NCBI GenBank assembly: GCA_905372155.1
Contig: CAJPNZ010000038.1
Location: forward strand, 1 to 25,361
Length of the DNA: 25,361 nucleotides
Direction of reading: 5' to 3'
Origin: Propionibacteriaceae bacterium
Lineage (GTDB): Bacteria > Actinomycetota > Actinomycetes > Propionibacteriales > Propionibacteriaceae
The position numbers were made by a program, and so were the translations under genes. Below the pieces are notes generated by a model, which saw only the letters and a list, made by a program, of their open reading frames with translations, was not told where the DNA came from and made no database searches. Of the stretch, positions 1 through 6,692 are shown in pieces (within the stretch, counting starts at the first letter, position 1; every line of letters starts with the position of its first letter).

Positions 1-1337
1 ATGACCCGCAGGCCCCCATCCGAGACGACGACCCAGCCGTCACCCTCCCGGAGGATCCCGTCGACGGCACCGGGTGGCAGGTCGCGTCCGAAACGCACGT
101 TGTCGATGACCGTGCCGGCCAGCAGTCCCGGTTCCTGGGGCAGGTAGGAGAAGACTTCCCCGCGGCCGGGCCCGGTGCGGAGGCTTCCGTCGGCCAGGCC
201 CCGGAGCCCAAGGAACCGTTCCGCCCAAGTGGTCTTGCCGGCCCCGCTGTCACCCAGGCACCAGACGGGCCTGCCGGGCGTCCACACCGGTGGTTCCGGC
301 GCGGCTCCCAGTGCCCCGGTGGCGTCGTCGACCGGCGGGTCGATCCTGGTCTGCGCCTCCCGGTACTGGCTCTCCGAGACCGCCAGGGTGGACAGGCCGA
401 AGCCGGCGTCCTGCAGGGGCGCGACGGCGGACAGGAAAACCCCGGAGACCGCGATCATGACGCCCAGCGACGGGGGTTCGCCGGCCCGGGCGAACAGGCA
501 GAGCGCGACGGCAATCCCGGCCGCGAGCACCAGGGCCTGGCTCACCTGGAGGCCGCGGGTGGCGCGGTAGGAGCGCATGGCGCGGCGCTCGACCCTCGAT
601 CTGTCGCGCCGGTACCACTGCCGGGCGTGGGCATGGCCGTCGAAGATCCTGGTTTCCCGCCACAGGGACAGCAGGTTCACCAGCACCCCGAAGCTTCGCA
701 TCGCCTCCTTGAAGAAGAGCGTCTGGAGGCGTTGATGGCGGCGGATCAGTGGGGTGCTGATGGCGGCGTAGACCAGCACGGTGGCCAGGAAGACGGCGAG
801 CACCCCGATTCCTCCCACGAGACCGACCGTCGCCGTACCCGCGAGAATGCTGACCCCGGCGGGCAGCAGGGACAGGTGCAGGCAGCTCAGTCCCTCGCGC
901 AGGGCGGACGCCGCGGAGTCGATGGCGAAACCCACGGTGGACTCGTCCACCCGTCCCCTGGCGCGCGGGTCGGACCGGTTGCTGCGCTCCAGGGCACGAA
1001 CCATGAAACGGGACTGCATGGCCTGTTCCAGGCGGCCGTAGGTCGGCAGGAAACAGGTCCGGCCCGCGCTTCCCAGCCACCAGACCGCCGCGTAGAGCAC
1101 CGCGACGACGGGCAAACCCCAGCGCCACCACGCGCCTTGGAGGGCGAGCTCCAACCCGAGCCCCAGCACCACCGGGGCGAGGATCCGCGCGAACGCCCCC
1201 GCAACGACGGCGCCGATCACCGTCAGGTTCCGCACCCGGGAGGTGGCGTCCGCCTCCCGGCAGGTCAGGAGCGCGAATCGCCACATCGCGCGGTCAGGCT
1301 CCGAGGGTTTCCCTCGCTCCCTGTTGAACGGCGGCAT
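1..1337 (-). CDS. ABC transporter, fused membrane domain and ATPase, partial (C-terminus beyond left edge)
   Basis: An open frame runs from ATG at 1337 to the window edge without a stop, giving 445 codons. Residues about 20-330 hold several hydrophobic segments interrupted by basic loops, as in the membrane domain of type IV (exporter-fold) half-transporters. The ATPase domain follows, with Walker A GDSGAGKT at 362-369 and a Q-loop at about 401 in SYLPQEPGLLAGTVIDNVRF, a typical exporter signature. The signature motif, Walker B and H-loop lie outside the window. The distance from the Walker A lysine to the Q-loop glutamine is 33 residues, roughly ten shorter than usual, so the start of the nucleotide-binding domain is trimmed. 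A weak purine-rich stretch precedes the ATG by more than 10 nt, so the start is uncertain; an internal ATG 16 codons in is an alternative. The substrate cannot be named. Confidence 0.85.
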   Translation of the reverse strand, partial: MPPFNRERGKPSEPDRAMWRFALLTCREADATSRVRNLTVIGAVVAGAFARILAPVVLGLGLELALQGAWWRWGLPVVAVLYAAVWWLGSAGRTCFLPTYGRLEQAMQSRFMVRALERSNRSDPRARGRVDESTVGFAIDSAASALREGLSCLHLSLLPAGVSILAGTATVGLVGGIGVLAVFLATVLVYAAISTPLIRRHQRLQTLFFKEAMRSFGVLVNLLSLWRETRIFDGHAHARQWYRRDRSRVERRAMRSYRATRGLQVSQALVLAAGIAVALCLFARAGEPPSLGVMIAVSGVFLSAVAPLQDAGFGLSTLAVSESQYREAQTRIDPPVDDATGALGAAPEPPVWTPGRPVWCLGDSGAGKTTWAERFLGLRGLADGSLRTGPGRGEVFSYLPQEPGLLAGTVIDNVRFGRDLPPGAVDGILREGDGWVVVSDGGLRV

Positions 1338-1421
1338 GTACTCAAAACCCCACCCTCTACCCAAAAGGCACTGGAACCCGATGCTATTCGCATGCCCCAG
1401 AAGGTCTGGACACCGACAAGA

Positions 1422-1467
1422 ACAGAACGACGGGTCGCACCCAGCTGGGTGCGACCCGTCGTTCTGT
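1422..1467. terminator. 46-bp perfect palindrome, terminator of the transcarboxylase operon
   Basis: Bases 1422-1467 form a perfect palindrome centred between 1444 and 1445 (AGCT at the centre). RNA from either strand could fold into a stem of about 21 bp with a tetraloop. It starts 18 bp past the stop of the 1.3S gene, and the minus-strand RNA then continues with TTCTTGT, a weak U-rich tail. The position between two minus-strand genes suits termination of the transcarboxylase mRNA before the ABC gene. Confidence 0.8.
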
Positions 1468-1484
1468 CTCGGAAAGGGTGAGGG

Positions 1485-1844
1485 TCAGAGCTCGATGAGG
1501 CCCTGGCCGCCCTGGACGGGCTCACCCGGCTTGACGAGGATGGCCGAAACCGTGCCGGCCGCGGGGGCCGTGATCTCGGTTTCCATCTTCATGGCCTCCA
1601 GGACCAGGAGCACCTGGCCTGCCTCGACCTCGTCGCCCTCGGCGACGAGAATGCGGGCCACCGACCCGGCCAGCGGTGCGACGACGGCGTTGGCGCCAGC
1701 CGCGCCGGCGGCCGACGGGGCCGGGGCCGCCGCCGGTGCGCCACCCGAGCCACCGATCACGATCGGCGGAAGGCTTGGGGTTTCCTTCTCGACCTCGACG
1801 TCAATCTCGTACTCCGTCTGATTGACGGTCACCTTCAGTTTCAT
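1485..1844 (-). CDS. methylmalonyl-CoA carboxytransferase 1.3S subunit (biotin carboxyl carrier protein)
   Basis: This 119-aa protein carries the biotin that shuttles carboxyl groups between the 12S and 5S catalytic subunits of transcarboxylase. The N-terminus MKLKVTVNQTEYEIDV matches the known Propionibacterium 1.3S start, which docks the carrier onto the other subunits. Residues about 35-55 are an Ala/Pro/Gly-rich flexible linker. The biotinyl domain follows, with EAMKMETEI at 83-91 and Lys86 as the biotinylation site, ending in QGGQGLIEL. The length matches the roughly 120-residue family norm. The minus strand reads GAAGGAGACAACCC just before the ATG, a good ribosome binding site. It is the last gene of the operon, 16 bp after the small subunit and 18 bp before the palindromic terminator. 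Confidence 0.96.
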   Translation of the reverse strand: MKLKVTVNQTEYEIDVEVEKETPSLPPIVIGGSGGAPAAAPAPSAAGAAGANAVVAPLAGSVARILVAEGDEVEAGQVLLVLEAMKMETEITAPAAGTVSAILVKPGEPVQGGQGLIEL

Positions 1845-1860
1845 GGGTTGTCTCCTTCAA

Positions 1861-2118
1861 TCAGCGAACGTGCGGGACAGCACGGTTGTGGGACTGTTCG
1901 CGGGTGGCCCGGACCCAGCCGGACTGGGCGCTGAAACGGACCGCCCGTACCTTGGCCTTGTGCCCGAGGGAAGCCGCGACGGCGGCTCCGATCGCAACGA
2001 GATCCTCCTCGGGGATCCCCTGCCGGGCTTCGAGCTTGGCGAGACGCTCATCGAGGGTCTTGAGCTGAGCCGTCAGCTTCTCGACCGCCGCGAGGAGCGC
2101 AGCGTTGTTGTCAGACAT
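1861..2118 (-). CDS. small transcarboxylase-associated subunit (MmdD/OadG-like helical protein)
   Basis: An 85-aa protein lies between the 12S and 1.3S genes in the same orientation (12 bp after 12S, 16 bp before 1.3S). Residues 1-33 form a charged heptad-like helix, probably a short coiled coil. Residues 34-60 read IPEEDLVAIGAAVAASLGHK, which resembles the Ala-rich helix in the delta or epsilon subunits of sodium-pumping and related acyl-CoA decarboxylases (MmdD, OadG). The C-terminal W-V-R-A-x-R motif also fits those tails. Unlike OadG there is no membrane helix, so it should be cytosolic. It is not one of the three classical transcarboxylase subunits; an assembly or stabilising role is inferred from position and resemblance only. 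CGGAGTC about 8 nt upstream of the ATG supports the start. Confidence 0.75.
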   Translation of the reverse strand: MSDNNAALLAAVEKLTAQLKTLDERLAKLEARQGIPEEDLVAIGAAVAASLGHKAKVRAVRFSAQSGWVRATREQSHNRAVPHVR

Positions 2119-2130
2119 CTGCGACTCCGA

Positions 2131-3687
2131 TCAGGCTGGGAAGAGGCCGTGCTTCTTCGCGGGACGCAGCTGGCGCTTACCGGCCAGCAGTTCCAGCGAC
2201 AGCGCGATCTCGCGGCGGGTGTCCGCCGGGTCGATGATGTCGTCAACCAGACCACGGGAGGCAGCCATGTACGGCGTCGAGAAGGTCTCGCGGTACTCCT
2301 CCACGAGCTCCTCGCGGCGAGCCTCGGTGTCCTCGGCGGCCTCGATCTCGCGGCGGAACACCACGTTCGCGGCGCCCTCGGCACCCATGACGGCGATTTC
2401 GGCGGTCGGCCAGGCGAACACCTTGTCGGCACCCAGGTCCTTCGAGCACATCGCCAGGTAGGCGCCGCCGTAGGCCTTGCGCAGCACGACGGTGATCTTC
2501 GGGACAGTCGCGGCGGAGTAGGCGAACAGCATCTTCGCGCCGTGGCGGATGATGCCGCCGTGCTCCTGGGCGACGCCGGGCAGGAAGCCGGGGACGTCGA
2601 CGAGGTTCACCACGGGAATGTTGAACGCGTTGCAGAAGCGGATGAACTTGCTGCCCTTGTCCGAGGAGTCGATGTCGAGGACACCCGACATGACGCTCGG
2701 CTGGTTCGCGATGATGCCGATCGAGCGGCCGTTGATGCGGGCGAAGCCGACCACGATGCTCTTGGCCCAGCCGGCCTGCACCTCGAGGAAGTCGCGGTGA
2801 TCGACGATTTCGGCGATGACGTCGCGGATGTCGTAGCCCTTGTTGCCCTCGAGCGGGATGATCTCGCGCAGCTTCTCGTTGGGCTCGATCGAGTCGTCGG
2901 GATCGACGATCGGGGGCTCCTCGGAGTTGTTCTGCGGCAGGAAGCTGAGCAGCTTCTTCGCGATCAGGATGGCCTGCTCGTCGTCGTCGGCAACGAAGTC
3001 GATGACACCGGAGCGGCCCATGTGGGCGTCGGCACCGCCGAGTGCGTCCTGGGTGACCTCCTCACCGGTGACCTGCTTGATCACGCCCGGGCCCGTGATG
3101 AACATGTGGGCCTTGCGGGTCTGGATGATGAAGTCGGTCAGGGCAGGCGAGTAGGCCGCACCACCGGCGCACGGACCGGAGATGATCGAGATCTGCGGCA
3201 CCGCACCGGAGAGCAGCACGTTGGCGTAGAACACCTTGCCGTAGCCGGAAAGGGAGTCGATGCCCTCCTGCACGCGGGCGCCGCCCGAGTCGTTGATGAA
3301 GATGAACGGGGTGCCAGTGGACAGCGACGCCTCCAGCATCTCGGTGACCTTGATGGAGTGGGTCTCACCGGCCGAACCACCCATCACGGTGAAGTCCTGG
3401 CTGGCCAGGTGGACGGGACGGCCCAGCACGGTCGCGGAGCCCGTCACCACACCGTCGGCTGCCATGTAGGCCTTGTCCATTCCGAAGGTGGTGGTGCGGT
3501 TGCGGCGGAAAGCGCCGGTTTCCTGGAAGGAGCCCTCGTCGATCAGCTCCTCGATGCGGTCGCGGGCGGTCATCTTGCCGCGGGCGCGCTGCTTGTCCAG
3601 CTTCTCGGCGCCGCCCCCGGCCTCGACCTTTGTCCGGGCCTCCTCGAGCTGCTGAAGGCGCTCGGCCATGGTGTGTTGCTTGCTCAT
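2131..3687 (-). CDS. methylmalonyl-CoA carboxytransferase 12S subunit
   Basis: This 518-aa protein is the hexameric core of transcarboxylase. It moves the carboxyl group from methylmalonyl-CoA to biotin on the 1.3S subunit, releasing propionyl-CoA. It has two crotonase-fold carboxyltransferase halves. The N-terminal half has the CoA-binding stretch DFTVMGGSAGETHSIK (about 98-113) and SGPCAGGAAYSPALTDF (about 170-186). The C-terminal half has ANQPSVMSGVLDIDSSDK, DVPGFLPGVAQEHGGIIRHG and RKAYGGAYLAMCSKDLGAD. The ending RPAKKHGLFPA closely matches the Propionibacterium enzyme, separating it from generic propionyl-CoA carboxylase beta chains. The start codon is 8 bp after the 5S stop; GAGGAG overlapping that stop is the ribosome binding site, so translation is probably coupled. 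Confidence 0.96.
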   Translation of the reverse strand: MSKQHTMAERLQQLEEARTKVEAGGGAEKLDKQRARGKMTARDRIEELIDEGSFQETGAFRRNRTTTFGMDKAYMAADGVVTGSATVLGRPVHLASQDFTVMGGSAGETHSIKVTEMLEASLSTGTPFIFINDSGGARVQEGIDSLSGYGKVFYANVLLSGAVPQISIISGPCAGGAAYSPALTDFIIQTRKAHMFITGPGVIKQVTGEEVTQDALGGADAHMGRSGVIDFVADDDEQAILIAKKLLSFLPQNNSEEPPIVDPDDSIEPNEKLREIIPLEGNKGYDIRDVIAEIVDHRDFLEVQAGWAKSIVVGFARINGRSIGIIANQPSVMSGVLDIDSSDKGSKFIRFCNAFNIPVVNLVDVPGFLPGVAQEHGGIIRHGAKMLFAYSAATVPKITVVLRKAYGGAYLAMCSKDLGADKVFAWPTAEIAVMGAEGAANVVFRREIEAAEDTEARREELVEEYRETFSTPYMAASRGLVDDIIDPADTRREIALSLELLAGKRQLRPAKKHGLFPA

Positions 3688-3695
3688 TTCGCTCC

Positions 3696-5189
3696 TCAGG
3701 CGGGCTCGACGGAAACGCTGTGCGAACGGCCAGCGATGGTGACGTTGTACTTGACGGGACCGGAGATCCCCTGGGCCTTGCGCTTGGCGGCCTCTTCCTC
3801 GGCGGCCAGCTGCTCAGCGGTCTTGCCGACGTTCTTGGGACCCTCAGCGCGGGTCTTGAAGAACCCGGGAGCCACCCCCGGGAACATGGCGTTGGTCAGG
3901 ACGTCCTCCTCGGTGCCATCGGCGCCTTCGAGTTCCTTGGCCTGGGCGACGAGCTCGTCCCATTCGGGCTTGAGCAGGTCCGCGGGACGCACCGTGATGG
4001 GGTCCTTCTTGGCCTGCGCCTGCGCCAGCTTGATGACCTCGGGGTTGCGCTCACCGAGGCATTCACCGTAGTAGCCGAGCATGAGGTCCGCGAACTCGCC
4101 CGTCAGCACCTTGTAGCGGCCCATCAGGACGTTGAAGACGGCCTGGGTGCCGACGATCTGGGAGGACGGGGTGACCAGCGGCGGATGGCCTGCGTCGGCC
4201 TTGACCAGCGGCACCTCGGCCATGACCTCGTCGATGCGGTCGCCCGCACCCTGGGCCTTGAGCTGCGATTCCATGTTGGAGAGCATGCCGCCGGGGATCT
4301 GGGAGGAGAAGATGCCGGTGTCCACCAACGTGGCCGACTCGAACTCGGCGTACTTCGGGCGGATCTTCGCGAAGTGGTCGCGGATCTTGACGAGGCGGTC
4401 CATGTCGAGGTCGGTGGTGTAGTCGGTGCCCTCGAGCATCGCGACGAGGGATTCGGTCGGGTTGTGGCCGGGGCCAAGGCTCATCGACGAGATGGCCGTG
4501 TCGACCACGTCGGCACCCGCCTCGATGGCCTTCATGAGGCTGACGAGGGTTACGCCCGTGGTGGAGTGGCAGTGAACGTTGATCTGGATGTCGCCGTAGG
4601 TTTCCTTGATGCCGCGGATGATGTCGTAGGCGGGCTGCGGCTGAAGGAGGGCGGCCATGTCCTTGAGGGCGATCGACTCGGCGCCCATGTCGATGAGCTG
4701 CCCGGCGAGCTTCACGTAGCCCTCGACGGTGTGGACCGGCGAGATGGTGTAGCAGATGGTGCCCTGGGCGTGCTTGCCGACCTTCTTGACGGCCTGCATC
4801 GCCTTGGCCATGTTGCGGGGGTCGTTGAGGGCGTCGAAGACACGGAAGACGTCCATGCCGTTCTCGGCCGACTTCTCGACGAACTCTTCCACCACCGTGT
4901 CCTCATAGTGGCGGTAGCCGAGAAGGTTCTGGCCACGCAGCAGCATCTGGAGACGGGTATTGGGCATCAGTTCACGGAACGTACGGAGCCTGACCCACGG
5001 ATCCTCATTGAGGAAGCGGATACAGGAGTCGAAGGTTGCACCACCCCAACACTCCACGGACCAGTAACCTGCGGCATCGATGTCTGCGCAGGCGTCGACC
5101 ATGTCTTCCAAGGCCATTCGGGTTGCCATCAAACTCTGGTGTGCGTCCCTGAGCACCAGCTCGGTGACGCCGATCTTTCGAGGACTCAT
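3696..5189 (-). CDS. methylmalonyl-CoA carboxytransferase 5S subunit
   Basis: This 497-aa protein transfers the carboxyl group from carboxybiotin to pyruvate, giving oxaloacetate. The TIM-barrel domain opens with TELVLRDAHQSLMATRM (Asp15 metal ligand). It carries the lysine expected to be carbamylated in SIALKDMAALL (Lys176) and the metal-binding HCH in INVHCHSTTG (206-208). Residues from about 300 form the conserved carboxylase domain, ending in KYNVTIAGRSHSVSVEP. The frame remains open upstream to 5288, but the start at 5189 gives MSPRKIGVTELV, matching the known family N-terminus. GGATAGGG lies just upstream, and the extra 33 residues would be unlike any relative. It is the first gene of the operon. 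The carbamylated lysine and metal are known for the family, not visible here. Confidence 0.96.
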   Translation of the reverse strand: MSPRKIGVTELVLRDAHQSLMATRMALEDMVDACADIDAAGYWSVECWGGATFDSCIRFLNEDPWVRLRTFRELMPNTRLQMLLRGQNLLGYRHYEDTVVEEFVEKSAENGMDVFRVFDALNDPRNMAKAMQAVKKVGKHAQGTICYTISPVHTVEGYVKLAGQLIDMGAESIALKDMAALLQPQPAYDIIRGIKETYGDIQINVHCHSTTGVTLVSLMKAIEAGADVVDTAISSMSLGPGHNPTESLVAMLEGTDYTTDLDMDRLVKIRDHFAKIRPKYAEFESATLVDTGIFSSQIPGGMLSNMESQLKAQGAGDRIDEVMAEVPLVKADAGHPPLVTPSSQIVGTQAVFNVLMGRYKVLTGEFADLMLGYYGECLGERNPEVIKLAQAQAKKDPITVRPADLLKPEWDELVAQAKELEGADGTEEDVLTNAMFPGVAPGFFKTRAEGPKNVGKTAEQLAAEEEAAKRKAQGISGPVKYNVTIAGRSHSVSVEPA

Positions 5190-5291
5190 GGTCCCTATCC
5201 AACCATGCCGGGACAACTTCGGGGAACGCACCCCCCTGCATCGGCGCAACCCCACGATCCGGCTCTCACCCCCCGCTGACAGGGGCAAATG

Positions 5292-5308
5292 CTTGAACAG
5301 TGTTCAAG
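5292..5308. promoter_or_regulatory. 17-bp perfect palindrome, probable TetR-type operator
   Basis: CTTGAACAGTGTTCAAG has two perfect 8-bp arms around a single central base (5300). TGAACA-N-TGTTCA is a common core for TetR-family repressors. The site is about 103 bp upstream of the 5S start and about 107 bp upstream of the divergent DUF418-like gene, so it could control either. No regulator gene is next to it in this window. Confidence 0.5.
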
Positions 5309-5402
5309 ATTCCAGGGTTCCCAGCAGGTTCTTCCCTGCCCGTACCCGACGGTCGTGCTCACGGACATCCGCGGAAAACCCACGCCCGGCCCCGAAGTGG
5401 CC

Positions 5403-5415
5403 TAGGTTTGCTGGG
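5403..5415 (+). promoter_or_regulatory. -10 element for a leaderless transcript
   Basis: TAGGTT at 5403-5408 fits the actinobacterial -10 form TANNNT. It is followed by 6 nt and then the GTG start codon at 5415, where transcription would begin. No Shine-Dalgarno sequence precedes the GTG, which fits leaderless translation. No convincing -35 box is visible. Confidence 0.5.
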
Positions 5416-6686
5416 TGTCAATCACACAGCAGATGCCGTTCCCCCTCCGACCTGCCCGCCCCTGGTGGCCGCAGCCACGCCACACGCGGGTCACGGGATC
5501 CCGTGTCCCCGGGCTCGACGCCGCCCGCGGCCTGGCCGTCCTGGGCATGGTGATCGCGCACTCGATGCTCACCCCCGCCTGGGGTTCGGGACCGGCCGCG
5601 CTGCTCGGTTTCGTCCACGGCCGCTCGGGCATCCTGTTCGCCACCGTGGCGGGGGTGTCGCTGGCAATCATCAGCGGGGGTTCCCGGAGGCTCGGGGGCG
5701 ACGACCTGCTGCGGGCCCGCGCCACCGTCCTGGGCAGGGCCGTCGTGTTGCTGCTGATCGCCGGGGCGTTGTCGATGATCCCGACCACCATCCAGGTGAT
5801 CCTGGCCTCCTACGCCTTCTGGTTCGTCCTCTCCCTGCCCGCGCTGCGCTGGCGGCCCCGCACCCTCCTGGTCGTGGCCTGCTGCCTGGCTTTGGTGGGC
5901 AAGCTGCTGGTGACCGGGTTGCCGCTGTGGATCCCCACCTGGGGGTACGGTTCCCCCGACCTCGGGGGCAATTTCGTCCCCACCCTGCTTGCGACCACCG
6001 TCTCCCCCGCGCTGGTGTGGATGGCCTTCGTCCTTGCGGGCATGGCCCTGGGGCGTTTCGGCCTGGACAACGCCAAGGCGCTGCGGGGGTTCCTGGTGGC
6101 GGGTCTGGCGCTGTTCGCCGGTTTCGCGGCCCCGTTCGTGATCTCCGCCGGTTCCCCGGCACCGCTGCTCAACGACGTCCAGCGCTCGGCCACCTCGACC
6201 ACCGGGATCGACCGGACCACGGATCCGGCGACCGGCATTGACTGGCAGCGTGCACTGTGGTCCTTCGAACCCAACTCGGGCACCGTCTTCGAGGTGTTCT
6301 CCTCGGGTGGTCTGGCGCTCGCGCTGATCGCTGGTCTGGTGTTGCTGGGCCGGTTGCCGTGGTCGCGGTGGGTGCTGCTGCCCCTGACGGGCGTCGGGTC
6401 GATGGCGTTGACGGCATACGTGGTCCACGTCGTGGTCCTGTCCGACGCCCAACCGGAGGGTCTCGTCGCCGACGGGGGGCCCGGGGGCTGGTTGTGTCTC
6501 GGGTTGGTGGTGGCGTGCGGGGCGTGGTCGCAGGTGTTCGTCTCGGGTCCGCTGGAGCAGCTGACCGGCGCCGTCGCGGACCGGTTGGCGGGATACCCGG
6601 TGCCCCGGTCCCAGGCGGTCGGCCACCAGGGCACCACCCCGCAGGTCGGCCGGGCCGGGCCGAACGCGTCCCGGCCCGGCCGGTGA
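5415..6686 (+). CDS. DUF418/DUF1624-like multi-spanning membrane protein
   Basis: This 423-aa polytopic membrane protein has about ten hydrophobic segments. After a basic N-terminus the first helix carries GLDAARGLAVLGMVIAHS (about residues 33-50), the R-G-hAxLG-xxxH pattern seen at the start of DUF418 and HGSNAT-like (DUF1624) families. Near the C-terminus SQVFVSGPLEQL (about 374-385) recalls the W-x-GPLE motif that ends DUF418 proteins. These families are annotated as membrane proteins related to acyltransferases; the substrate is unknown. The last 35 residues are Gly/Pro/Arg-rich, hydrophilic and probably disordered. The GTG start is chosen because it lies 6 nt behind a -10 box. The 3' end also encodes one arm of a strong hairpin and converges on the S9 peptidase stop only 6 bp away. 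Confidence 0.8.
   Translation: MSITQQMPFPLRPARPWWPQPRHTRVTGSRVPGLDAARGLAVLGMVIAHSMLTPAWGSGPAALLGFVHGRSGILFATVAGVSLAIISGGSRRLGGDDLLRARATVLGRAVVLLLIAGALSMIPTTIQVILASYAFWFVLSLPALRWRPRTLLVVACCLALVGKLLVTGLPLWIPTWGYGSPDLGGNFVPTLLATTVSPALVWMAFVLAGMALGRFGLDNAKALRGFLVAGLALFAGFAAPFVISAGSPAPLLNDVQRSATSTTGIDRTTDPATGIDWQRALWSFEPNSGTVFEVFSSGGLALALIAGLVLLGRLPWSRWVLLPLTGVGSMALTAYVVHVVVLSDAQPEGLVADGGPGGWLCLGLVVACGAWSQVFVSGPLEQLTGAVADRLAGYPVPRSQAVGHQGTTPQVGRAGPNASRPGR
6648..6681. terminator. hairpin at the convergent junction (12-bp perfect G-C stem)
   Basis: GGCCGGGCCGGG (6648-6659) pairs perfectly with CCCGGCCCGGCC (6670-6681) around a 10-nt loop. It lies inside the last codons of the DUF418-like gene and just beyond the stop of the S9 peptidase coming from the other side, so it could end the peptidase message. 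There is no U-tract on either strand. Part of the symmetry may reflect Gly/Arg/Pro codons. Confidence 0.45.
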
Positions 6687-6692
6687 ACCGGA

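Noticed and set aside
1822..4071. 749-codon open frame on the plus strand
   Set aside because: It lies antisense to the small, 12S and part of the 5S transcarboxylase genes. The translation is low-complexity Asp/Gly/Val/Leu text, typical of the reverse of GC-rich coding DNA.
3630..5279. 549-codon open frame on the plus strand
   Set aside because: It is antisense to the 5S gene, whose own product matches a known family from end to end.
5190..5288. 33-codon N-terminal extension of the 5S subunit
   Set aside because: The frame is open but the extra residues are absent from relatives, and MSPRKIGVTELV with an upstream purine-rich site fits the known N-terminus.
5293..5307. LexA (SOS) box
   Set aside because: The core is TTGAACAGTGTTCAA; the actinobacterial SOS box is CGAAC-N4-GTTCG-like with a 4-bp centre, so spacing and outer bases do not fit.
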